Below are positions 1 to 5,960 of a DNA stretch of 13,462 nt, one piece after another. Every line of letters begins with the position of its first letter. Within the stretch, counting starts at the first letter, position 1. Position numbers and translations under genes: made by a program. The notes under the pieces are model-generated. The model did no database searches. It saw nothing but the letters and a program-made list of their open reading frames with translations, and was not told the DNA's origin. Source of the DNA: Candidatus Glassbacteria bacterium RIFCSPLOWO2_12_FULL_58_11 (GTDB taxonomy: Bacteria; Gemmatimonadota; Glassbacteria; GWA2-58-10); assembly GCA_001780825.1 (NCBI GenBank), contig MFIX01000218.1, positions 5,560-19,021 of the forward strand. Direction: 5' to 3'.

Positions 1-776
1 CGCAGGAATCGAAAGCCACCGATCTCCTTCTCGAGCACATCCACCAGCCTTCCGCGCTCGCAGCGGATGCAGCGCTCACTCTGCTCGCAGAGAACCCGGG
101 CCAGGCGTGCCTCCACCAGGCCGGCCAAGGGTGCCGCAGCAAAGCGCGACGACTCGCGCTGCTCGAATTCGAACCTGCCTGGATTTTCCAGCACCAGGCG
201 GCCCTCGTCCAGGGCAAGCTCGGCGGTGAACTCCACCAGATCGCCCCGGACCAGGCCGAGCCTGCGCTGCAACGAAGCGGAGAGCCTCAGGTAAACGAAA
301 TCATCCAGATGGGTCCGGTCCAGGTAACACTCGGCAAAATTGGCCAAATAACCCTTGAGCGCCACCCGGCTGTTTTTCGGGTAAAGGGTTTTCACGAGCA
401 GCGGGCCGACATGATTAACCCGGCCATAGACGGTCAAGCGGCGGCCCAGGTAGTCGGCCAGCCAGTCCTCGAAATCTTCCAGCTCGCGCAGGAAGCTCCG
501 GTAAGCGGCCTCCGTGAGACGGACCTCGGGGACCTTGTGCAGCTTGTCCTCGAAATAATACCGGCAGCCGAGGCAGTTTTTGCCTGGATGTTTGTAGCCT
601 TTCCGGCAGCTTGCCCCTTTTTCCAGCAGGCGGCAGCGCCATTTGAAGTAAAAGCAGCCCTCATCCAGGCAGCGCTTGACTTTCAGCACGTGATACGGGC
701 TCACCCGGCCGGAGAAGGATTCGTGGGAGTCGAGCTTGCAGCGAAAAACATCTAGACGCTTGTAGGGGTTCTGCAT
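1..776 (-). CDS. Cysteine-rich conserved-looking protein, function unknown (3' end cut by window edge)
   Basis: The minus strand is open from an ATG at 774-776 down to position 1, giving at least 258 residues with no stop in the window. The start has a purine-rich ribosome binding site (AGGGAG, then five bases) just upstream. I do not recognise the family. The N-terminal third carries a dense cysteine set (C13, C36, C41, C48, C57, C68, C71) including a CxxC at 68-71, and a second cluster near the visible end has C230, C236 and C239 (Cx5C, CxxC). Such spacing suggests zinc or iron-sulfur binding; that is inference. The middle (about 100-215) is rich in alternating hydrophobic residues and could be a beta-barrel or OB-like domain, a guess from pattern only. 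There is no signal peptide or membrane segment, so it is probably cytoplasmic. It is transcribed divergently from rnfB across a shared 342-bp intergenic region. Confidence 0.75.
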   Translation of the reverse strand, partial: MQNPYKRLDVFRCKLDSHESFSGRVSPYHVLKVKRCLDEGCFYFKWRCRLLEKGASCRKGYKHPGKNCLGCRYYFEDKLHKVPEVRLTEAAYRSFLRELEDFEDWLADYLGRRLTVYGRVNHVGPLLVKTLYPKNSRVALKGYLANFAECYLDRTHLDDFVYLRLSASLQRRLGLVRGDLVEFTAELALDEGRLVLENPGRFEFEQRESSRFAAAPLAGLVEARLARVLCEQSERCIRCERGRLVDVLEKEIGGFRFL

Positions 777-842
777 GGCCTCTCCCTGGTGAAAGGGACC
801 GCAAGGCAGGGCAGGCCGCGGGGCCGAGTTATCCCGGAGGTC

Positions 843-872
843 AATATTCCGTACATTGTTTCCGGGTTTCAA
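843..872 (-). promoter_or_regulatory. Candidate promoter for the cysteine-rich gene
   Basis: On the minus strand there is TTGAAA (867-872), an 18-base spacer and AATATT (843-848), upstream of the ATG at 776. The -35 is good and the -10 matches the consensus at four of six positions. It lies in the AT-rich part of the intergenic region, oriented toward the gene. Alternatives in this region cannot be excluded. Confidence 0.35.
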
Positions 873-971
873 GATTAACCATAAAGCGCGGGAGGGCAAT
901 AAAAAAGTGTAGAAATTCGTCGGTTAATTCGTTATATTCATAAGGACTTAAAGGTTGCCTCTGAATTGCCA

Positions 972-1000
972 TTGAACTTTCATGGCCGGGCACGTAAAAT
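972..1000 (+). promoter_or_regulatory. Candidate sigma-70 promoter for rnfB
   Basis: TTGAAC (972-977), a 17-base spacer and TAAAAT (995-1000) fit a sigma-70 promoter reading toward rnfB. The implied 5' leader is about 110 bases. The rest of 777-1118 is AT-rich compared with the genes around it and shows no convincing gene; a reading frame starting at 982 only overlaps rnfB out of frame. Confidence 0.45.
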
Positions 1001-1118
1001 TCCCGTGGTGGATAAGCCGTTCAACTTTAAGAAGTAAGCTAAACCTTCCCGACAGTCCGGCACGCGGCCGGAGATTATTAATTCAAAGCAACAAGGCAAG
1101 CAAAACAGGCAGAATGCT

Positions 1119-2141
1119 ATGGACTCCGTACTTTTCAGTTCGATTTTTACCCTGGGGGCGCTCGGGCTGCTGTTCGGCGGCGGCCTGGCTTACGCCTCGA
1201 TTAAATTCGCGGTCAAACACGACCCGCGCCTGGCCCTGGTCACCGATCTTCTGCCCGGCGCTAATTGCGGCGGCTGCGGGTTCCCGGGCTGCAACGCTTT
1301 TGCCGAGGGAGTGCTCAGGGGCGAGGCTCCGGTGACCGGCTGCGGTCCCGGCGGCAAGGAAGTGGCGGAAAAAATCGCCAAGGTGCTGGGCCTCGTGCTC
1401 GACGAGATGACTCCGCTGGTGGCTGTCGTGCAGTGCCAGGGCAGCAAGGAGCTGGCCAAGGAGCGATACGTCTATTCCGGCATCCAGACCTGCGCGGTGG
1501 CCCATAAGACCGGCGGCGGCCACAAAGCCTGCTCCTACGGCTGCCTAGGGTTCGGCGACTGCGCGAGATCCTGCGTGTTCGACGCCCTGCACATGGGCGA
1601 GGACGGCCTGCCGCATGTGGATGAGGAGAAGTGCACGGCCTGCGGCGCCTGTGTCCGGGCCTGCCCGCGCGATATCATGAAACTGATCCCGGTCACCCAG
1701 CAGGTCTATGTGGGCTGCGTCTCGCAGGACAAGGGGAAATCGGTCAAGGATGTCTGCAAGGTCGGTTGCATCGGCTGTACGCTCTGCGAAAAAGTGACCC
1801 CGAGCGGGGCGATCAAGATGAAAGGCAATCTGCCGGTAATCGACCCCTCCGGGACCGACCTGGTGATCTCGGTCCACAAGTGCCCGACCAAGAGCCTGGT
1901 GGATCGGGTCAAGGTGCGGGCCAAGGTGACTATCGACAGCTCTTGCGACGGCTGCACAAAGTGTGTTAAAATTTGCCCGGTCAAAGGCGCAATCGAGGGT
2001 GAGGAGGGCAAACGGCACAAAATAGTATTCGAAAAATGTATCGGCTGCGGACTCTGCATCCCGATCTGTCCGCAGAAATCGATCCATGCGCTGGGCGCCC
2101 TGGGGTACGATAAGGAATCGCGCCTCACCCGGGCCAGGTAA
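1119..2141 (+). CDS. rnfB: RnfB-type polyferredoxin (ion-translocating oxidoreductase subunit B), atypical
   Basis: 340 residues. RnfB is the iron-sulfur subunit of the membrane Rnf complex, which couples ferredoxin and NAD redox chemistry to ion transport. The sequence shows an N-terminal membrane anchor (about 5-28), the RnfB-specific cluster motif LPGANCGGCGFPGC with C50, C53, C58 and C75, then the RnfB-typical CSYGCLGFGDC block and a CxxCxxCxxxCP motif. A second ferredoxin-like domain follows with C217, C220, C223 and C255 only, its other four expected cysteines being absent. An extra C-terminal 2[4Fe-4S] ferredoxin is intact (C276/279/282/286 and C307/310/313/317). The start ATG follows a weak AGG at 10 bases. 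No rnfA, C, D, E or G is visible: upstream is an unrelated minus-strand gene, downstream a terminator and queH. It might therefore be a stand-alone electron carrier rather than part of a complete Rnf complex. Confidence 0.85.
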   Translation: MDSVLFSSIFTLGALGLLFGGGLAYASIKFAVKHDPRLALVTDLLPGANCGGCGFPGCNAFAEGVLRGEAPVTGCGPGGKEVAEKIAKVLGLVLDEMTPLVAVVQCQGSKELAKERYVYSGIQTCAVAHKTGGGHKACSYGCLGFGDCARSCVFDALHMGEDGLPHVDEEKCTACGACVRACPRDIMKLIPVTQQVYVGCVSQDKGKSVKDVCKVGCIGCTLCEKVTPSGAIKMKGNLPVIDPSGTDLVISVHKCPTKSLVDRVKVRAKVTIDSSCDGCTKCVKICPVKGAIEGEEGKRHKIVFEKCIGCGLCIPICPQKSIHALGALGYDKESRLTRAR

Positions 2142-2185
2142 GCCTGGAACGCCGCTCTTGGATTTCAAAGCTTAAGCCAGTTTTT

Positions 2186-2221
2186 GAGTCGGACCGGAAC
2201 AGGGTGCGACTCATTTTTTTT
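2186..2221 (+). terminator. Intrinsic terminator after rnfB
   Basis: A GC-containing hairpin (GAGTCG 2186-2191 pairing with CGACTC 2207-2212, extended by ACC/GGT past one mismatch) is followed by a run of eight T at 2214-2221. It lies 44 bases after the rnfB stop and ends 29 bases before queH. It terminates only in the plus direction, since the other flank gives A residues. Confidence 0.85.
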
Positions 2222-2250
2222 CAACCTCCGGCGGCCGGAACAGTCCTGCG

Positions 2251-2829
2251 ATGAAACATCTGCTGCTCCACTCCTGCTGCGCTCCCTGCAGCCCCTATGT
2301 AATCCGCAAGCTTGCGGAAGAGTACCGGGTGACCGTATTCTTCTACAACCCGAACATTCACGGCCCGGCGGAATACGAGCTGCGGCTGACTGAAATCCGC
2401 AGGCTTTGCGCCGCACTGGGAGTCGAGCTGATCGAGGGCGGATACGACCCCGATCGCTATTTCGCCCGGGTGGGTCCGCTCGCTTTCAGCGGCGAGGGCG
2501 GCGAGCGCTGTTCGGAATGTTTCCGTCTGCGCCTGGAGGAAGCCTGCCAGGTGGCCCGGCAGATTGGCGCGAGCGTGGTGGCGACCACCCTGAGCGTCAG
2601 TCCGCACAAAAAGACCAGGCAGATCAACTCTCAGGGCCGCTCAGCGGCGGGCAAATATGAAGGCCTGGCTTTTCTAGAGGCGGATTTCAAGAAAAAGGAA
2701 GGGTACCGGATCTCCTGCGAGCTTTCCAGGGAGTACGGCTTTTACCGTCAGAATTACTGCGGCTGCATCTTCAGCAAGGCAGAAAGTGAACGAAGAGATA
2801 ATACTGACCCGGCCCCTCCCCGCGGATGA
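2251..2829 (+). CDS. queH: Epoxyqueuosine reductase QueH
   Basis: 192 residues. QueH carries out the last step of queuosine synthesis, reducing epoxyqueuosine to queuosine in tRNA; it replaces the cobalamin-dependent QueG. The family signature is complete: N-terminal HSCCAPC (C9, C10, C13), ERCSECFRLRL with C87 and C90, TTLSVSPHK, and the C-terminal KKKEGYRISCELSREYGFYRQ block ending in YCGC (C170, C172). These cysteines are the expected ligands of the [4Fe-4S] cluster and the nearby metal site. The length is normal for the family. Its 3' end overlaps the tusA-like gene by 44 bases, so the two are almost certainly cotranscribed. The protein has an extra polar tail after YCGC, encoded in the overlap region. 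The ribosome binding site is weak. Confidence 0.93.
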   Translation: MKHLLLHSCCAPCSPYVIRKLAEEYRVTVFFYNPNIHGPAEYELRLTEIRRLCAALGVELIEGGYDPDRYFARVGPLAFSGEGGERCSECFRLRLEEACQVARQIGASVVATTLSVSPHKKTRQINSQGRSAAGKYEGLAFLEADFKKKEGYRISCELSREYGFYRQNYCGCIFSKAESERRDNTDPAPPRG

Positions 2830-3052
2830 ATCTCTCGATACGCGCGGGCTCTACTGCCCGCTGCCGGTAGTGAAAACCGCGGAAAGGATGAAGGAGCTCC
2901 AAGACGGAACCCTGCTCGAGGTGCTCTCGGATGACGCGGGAATCGAGGCCGATCTGCCGGCCTGGTGCGCGGGGTTTGGTCACGAATACCTGGGGAGCTT
3001 CCGGGATGGGGGGCAGTGGCGGCTCTATGTCAGAAAAAAGATGGTGGATTGA
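2786..3052 (+). CDS. TusA/SirA-family sulfur carrier protein
   Basis: 88 residues from a GTG start preceded by AAGG at six bases; no in-frame ATG would keep the conserved N-terminus. TusA-like proteins carry sulfur as a persulfide on a conserved cysteine. Seen here: LDTRGLYCPLPVVK with the CPxP motif at 24-27 (C24 the likely persulfide carrier), a DGTLLEVLSDDAG strand-turn segment, then DLPAWCAGFGHEYLG, where C61 is the second cysteine common in many members. The size is typical. It overlaps queH by 44 bases and its TGA overlaps the waaA ATG (TGATG), implying translational coupling in both directions. Whether it serves tRNA thiolation, sulfur or selenium metabolism, or another redox role cannot be told; I leave the symbol blank because the family has several paralogous roles. 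Confidence 0.88.
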   Translation: MNEEIILTRPLPADESLDTRGLYCPLPVVKTAERMKELQDGTLLEVLSDDAGIEADLPAWCAGFGHEYLGSFRDGGQWRLYVRKKMVD

Positions 3053-4404
3053 TGGATTTATGGCAGCTGGCTTATAACTGTTTCGGTTTGCCGCTGGCCC
3101 GGGGCGCCTCTAGACTAGCGGCGCTTCTCCGGCCCAAGTTCTCCCAGGGGCTGCGCGGCCGCCGCGGCAGCTTCCGTGAAATCGACGCCTGGCTGGCCGG
3201 CCGTGGCGCTGAGAGCCCTGCCGGCGGCTCGATCCTCTTTCACGTCACCTCGGTCGGCGAGTACCTCCAAGCCCTGCCCTTGATGAAAGAGCTGAAGGAG
3301 CGCGACAGCTCCCGGCCGGTCTTCCTCTCCTTCTTCTCCCCCTCGGTGGAAAAACGGGCCCGCGCCTGCCCGCACGCCGACCTTGCCTTCTACCTGCCCG
3401 AGGACACCCGCTCGAATATCCGCCGGCTGCTCGGCCTGCTGAAACCAAAGCTGATTGTCATCTCCAAGTTCGACATCTGGCCCAACCTCGTCATCCTCGC
3501 CAGCCGCTCGGGGATACCGCTGGTGGTGATCGCCGCGACCCTCTCGCCGGGTTCAGGAAGGCTCCGGGGAATCAGCGGCCTGTTCCACCGCAGCTTCTAC
3601 CGGCGCCTGAACCTGATCTGCGCGATCTCGGAGCACGATGCCCGGAATTTTACCAGACTCGGAGTGGCCGAGGAAAACTGCATTGTCACCGGGGACACGC
3701 GTTTCGATCAGACCTTCCAGCGCGCCTCGGAGGTTCCCCAGGACCATCCCCTGGTGCTGCCTTTCCGGGGCTGGGAAACGAACTGCTTCCGGCTGGCCTG
3801 TGGCAGCGTCTGGCCCGCGGACCTTCAGCGCCTCCTGCCCGCCCTGGCCCAGCTCACCCGGACCAGCTCGCGCCTGCGGATTATCCTGGCGCCTCACGAG
3901 CCGACCCGCGAGCAGGTGGCCAGGCTGACCACCTGGCTCGAGCGCCACAAGCTGTCCTACGAGCTTTATTCCACTCTGAAGAGCCGGGTGGAGAGCCAGG
4001 GTCCGGCCGCGGCCATCCGGCGGGAAACCCGGGCTGTGGTGGTTGATATTGTCGGGGTGCTGGCGGCCGTGTACCGGGCTGCGGATGCAGCTTATGTGGG
4101 CGGCAGTTTCGGCAAGGGTGTGCACAATACCATGGAGCCGGCCTGTTTCGGCTTGCCGGTGCTTTTCGGGCCGCAGCACCGGAACAGCTACGAGGCGACT
4201 CTGATGCTCGAGGCGGGCGGGGCATTTGCGGTCCGGGACAGCCGTCAGGCGGCCACGATTATCAGCCATTTCCTGAGCGACGAAATTTTCCTGCGCCACA
4301 GCGGGGAAAGGACCCGTGAGGTGGTGCTCAATAACCTCGGCGCCACCTGGAGAACGCTGGAGGCACTGGCGCAAAGGTTCCCCCAAGCGTTAAGTGGAAA
4401 ATAA
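3052..4404 (+). CDS. waaA: 3-deoxy-D-manno-octulosonic acid (Kdo) transferase
   Basis: 450 residues from the ATG at 3052, which overlaps the tusA-like stop; a longer in-frame extension to 2965 would lie inside the tusA-like gene and adds no family-like sequence. WaaA (KdtA) adds Kdo to lipid A precursor at the inner face of the inner membrane. The N-terminal GT-B half has HVTSVGE (64-70), whose glutamate (E70) matches the catalytic acid/base position of the family, and YLPEDT followed by PKLIVISKFDIWPNLV, equivalent to the family block usually ending ExWPN, here with D. The C-terminal half has LAPHEPTR and YVGGSFGKGVHNTMEPACFGLPVLFGP, the CMP-Kdo binding region. A weakly hydrophobic N-terminus could be a membrane anchor. 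Length is close to the family's usual 420-450. Presence of waaA indicates that the organism makes Kdo-containing LPS. Confidence 0.92.
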   Translation: MDLWQLAYNCFGLPLARGASRLAALLRPKFSQGLRGRRGSFREIDAWLAGRGAESPAGGSILFHVTSVGEYLQALPLMKELKERDSSRPVFLSFFSPSVEKRARACPHADLAFYLPEDTRSNIRRLLGLLKPKLIVISKFDIWPNLVILASRSGIPLVVIAATLSPGSGRLRGISGLFHRSFYRRLNLICAISEHDARNFTRLGVAEENCIVTGDTRFDQTFQRASEVPQDHPLVLPFRGWETNCFRLACGSVWPADLQRLLPALAQLTRTSSRLRIILAPHEPTREQVARLTTWLERHKLSYELYSTLKSRVESQGPAAAIRRETRAVVVDIVGVLAAVYRAADAAYVGGSFGKGVHNTMEPACFGLPVLFGPQHRNSYEATLMLEAGGAFAVRDSRQAATIISHFLSDEIFLRHSGERTREVVLNNLGATWRTLEALAQRFPQALSGK

Positions 4405-4497
4405 ACCGCACCGGGATCATTAACACCGGCCCGGCGCATCGGGTAGTGGCGGAACACAGAGTGCAGTCTTGTAGGTTGCCGGTTTACGATTTGCGCT

Positions 4498-4522
4498 GTA
4501 GGGGCGACCGGCCGGTCGCCCC
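4498..4522 (+). repeat. REP-like palindrome, copy 1 (GTAGGGGC family)
   Basis: Bases 4501-4522 form a perfect 22-base palindrome (half: GGGGCGACCGG) preceded by GTA. It lies in the 180-bp gap after waaA. It shares the GTAGGGGC opening and GCCC close with three further palindromes near 5420, 5526 and 5891, although the inner stem differs in each. The rest of 4405-4584 holds no recognisable gene. Confidence 0.7.
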
Positions 4523-4556
4523 AACGACAAACGGCCAGCTCTAGCCCTTTTTAAAA

Positions 4557-4572
4557 TCTCTTTTCGAAGAGA
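4557..4572 (+). promoter_or_regulatory. Small hairpin covering the likely ribosome binding site of the HgdB-like gene
   Basis: TCTCTT (4557-4562) and AAGAGA (4567-4572) form a six-pair stem with a TTCG loop, 12 bases before the ATG at 4585. The only purine-rich ribosome binding candidate (AAGAGAGA) sits in its 3' arm, so pairing would hide it. The closing pair is U-A, not the extra-stable C-G. A regulatory role is inference. Confidence 0.35.
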
Positions 4573-4584
4573 GAATGAATCTCA

Positions 4585-5349
4585 ATGGGTAATCCCGGCG
4601 GACAAGCTCATGAGGGAAAGCGGCTGGTTGGTTTTATCGGCTGCCCGCCCGAGGCGGCGCTCGCGCCTTTCCGCGACTGCGAGCTGGTGGACCTGGACAA
4701 CGCCCGGCCGGGTGTCTCGACCGCCGCGGCGAAGGAGTTCCTGCCGGTCAACTCCTGCGCGATCATCCAGCGCATCCTCGCCAATACCCTGGCTCTCCGG
4801 CCCGAGGTGATTGTCTTCGATGACGGGTACAGCAAGTGCGACAACGCCCGTTTCCTGGGCAACCTGATCGAGGACATTCTGCCGGAGGTGAAACTGGTCC
4901 GCACCCAGAACGACAGCTGCGCGCCGGCTGGCACGCCGATCTGCGACAGCCGCCTGCCCCTGGCTGAAAAAGTGGGCCTGATCCTGGACGACCTGGTCTC
5001 GCCTGTGGAAAAATCCCGGATCGAGCCCTGCCCGGAGCCGCCGGCGGCTTTCTGGGGCGTGCCCTGCGCGGATGAGGCGGTTTACGGGCTTTTTCCAGAC
5101 GGGACTCAAATCCTGGGCTGGATCCGCTGTTTCGAGAACCGCACGCCGGCGGACCTCGAGCTCGAATGCTGGGTGCCGGAAGAAGTACCTACCATATTTT
5201 TTGCTCAGACCTTCTGCAGCAAGAACATCCTGGCCAAGCACCTGGCCCGCCGCTACAACGGCCTCTATGTAGATTCGGACGGCATCCTCTCCCGCTCCGA
5301 GCGCGCCAAGATCGAGGCTTTCCTGCATTTCAGGCGCCGCGGACACTGA
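4585..5349 (+). CDS. Cysteine-rich protein resembling 2-hydroxyacyl-CoA dehydratase (HgdB/D-component) family
   Basis: 254 residues, about a dozen cysteines. I recognise the pattern rather than a specific family member. The block VNSCAIIQRILANTLALRPEV... then YSKCDNARFLGNLIE (C58, C85-D86) resembles the first cysteine and the CD motif of HgdB-type proteins. The C-terminal part, FFAQTFCSKNILAKHLARR followed by GLYVDSDGILSRSERAKIEAFLHFR, resembles the final cysteine, ixxD and tRxeAFlE elements of that family. In HgdB-type proteins such residues bind a [4Fe-4S] cluster that receives an electron from an ATP-dependent activase. This protein is only about two thirds of a normal subunit, with no activase or partner subunit in the window, so it may have another redox role. 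No signal peptide or membrane segment. It lies alone between two palindrome-bearing gaps. An unrelated cysteine-rich family remains possible. Confidence 0.8.
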   Translation: MGNPGGQAHEGKRLVGFIGCPPEAALAPFRDCELVDLDNARPGVSTAAAKEFLPVNSCAIIQRILANTLALRPEVIVFDDGYSKCDNARFLGNLIEDILPEVKLVRTQNDSCAPAGTPICDSRLPLAEKVGLILDDLVSPVEKSRIEPCPEPPAAFWGVPCADEAVYGLFPDGTQILGWIRCFENRTPADLELECWVPEEVPTIFFAQTFCSKNILAKHLARRYNGLYVDSDGILSRSERAKIEAFLHFRRRGH

Positions 5350-5419
5350 AAGCCGCAACCGGTAGTCCAAATCAATAATATATTCACAGAGATGCTCTGA
5401 GATATCCTGGAAACCTGCC

Positions 5420-5443
5420 GGGCGCGGCATGCCGAGCCCCTAC
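5420..5443 (-). repeat. REP-like palindrome, copy 2
   Basis: Read on the minus strand it begins GTAGGGGC and closes with GCCC. The core CGGCATGCCG (5425-5434) is a perfect palindrome, flanked by GGGC (5420-5423) and GCCC (5436-5439) with one mismatched position. Same outer frame as the 4498 copy, different inner stem. Confidence 0.6.
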
Positions 5444-5528
5444 GGTAACTTTTAAATTTAAATAATTATTCAATTAGGCTAAGAGAGAAATTAACCCGTA
5501 TAATTCACACAATGAACCTAAACAAGTA

Positions 5529-5852
5529 GGGTCAGGCCCCTATAAGCGCTAAGTTGTTTCTACATTTTTGAGCCGGATTACTTTCAATAAATAACAAGTC
5601 TTTATAAATGATGATGTTATATATAATCCCTGTGACTGAAAGATTTACACACCCCGCCCGCTTCGCGGGCACCCCTCTCCAGAGGGGATTGTTCCCGCTG
5701 TTGCGTTGTCCATGCGCAAGTGCCCGAATGACAGGCATTTAATTCCCCTCTGAAAAGAGGGGTGGCGACGCAGTCGACGGGGTGTGTCATTCAAAACATC
5801 CTGAAGATTAACTGTCAACAAAAACAACTTAGCGCTTATGGGTCAGGCCTCT
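5529..5852. mobile_element. MITE-like element (5542-5839) with 18-bp terminal inverted repeats and 13-bp target duplication
   Basis: ATAAGCGCTAAGTTGTTT at 5542-5559 is the exact reverse complement of 5822-5839, delimiting 298 bp. Directly outside lie GGGTCAGGCCCCT (5529-5541) and GGGTCAGGCCTCT (5840-5852), the same orientation with 12 of 13 bases identical, as expected for a target-site duplication. Removing the element and one copy restores a palindrome (GTAGGGTCAGGC ... GTGCCTGCCC) of the same family as the other REP-like repeats, so the insertion is in its loop. The interior is AT-rich at both ends and contains no transposase or credible protein, hence non-autonomous. What the mobilising enzyme is cannot be seen. 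Confidence 0.65.
5647..5787. repeat. Nested inverted-repeat unit with four mini-hairpins
   Basis: Ends ACACACCCCG (5647-5656) and CGGGGTGTGT (5778-5787) are exact reverse complements. Each arm contains a small hairpin (GCCCGC-TTC-GCGGGC at 5656-5670; CGAC-GCA-GTCG at 5766-5776) and then a CCCCTCT/AGAGGGG hairpin (5672-5687 approx. on the left with loop CC; 5745-5762 on the right with loop GAAA). It lies wholly inside the 298-bp element. Short reading frames here are chance. Confidence 0.65.
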
Positions 5853-5890
5853 GTGCCTGCCCTTTGCCTGGAATTTATTCGATGGTTATC

Positions 5891-5916
5891 GGGCGGCCAC
5901 AAGGGGCCGCCGCTAC
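5891..5916 (-). repeat. REP-like palindrome, copy 4
   Basis: GGCGGCC (5892-5898) pairs with GGCCGCC (5905-5911) around a six-base loop. On the minus strand it starts GTAGCGGC and closes GCCC, the family frame with one change. It lies 45 bases downstream of the deoxyhypusine-synthase-like gene. No T-run follows on either strand, so I do not call it a terminator. Confidence 0.55.
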
Positions 5917-5960
5917 AAAATCATGAAAGGATTAATTTGGGGGATTTTGACGGTTAATAA

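Noticed and set aside
309..755. A 148-codon plus-strand frame at the left edge
   Set aside because: It opposes the longer minus-strand frame 776-1 that has a ribosome binding site and ordered cysteine motifs.
2171..2250. preQ1 riboswitch upstream of queH
   Set aside because: The leader contains a plain terminator hairpin; I could not find the short pseudoknot layout and A-rich tail of preQ1 classes.
5529..5852. CRISPR array or attachment site
   Set aside because: Repeats are inverted and nested with no regular spacers and no integrase or cas gene nearby.
5891..5916. Terminator of the minus-strand operon
   Set aside because: The stem is strong but no T-run follows on the minus strand; it matches the REP-like family better.
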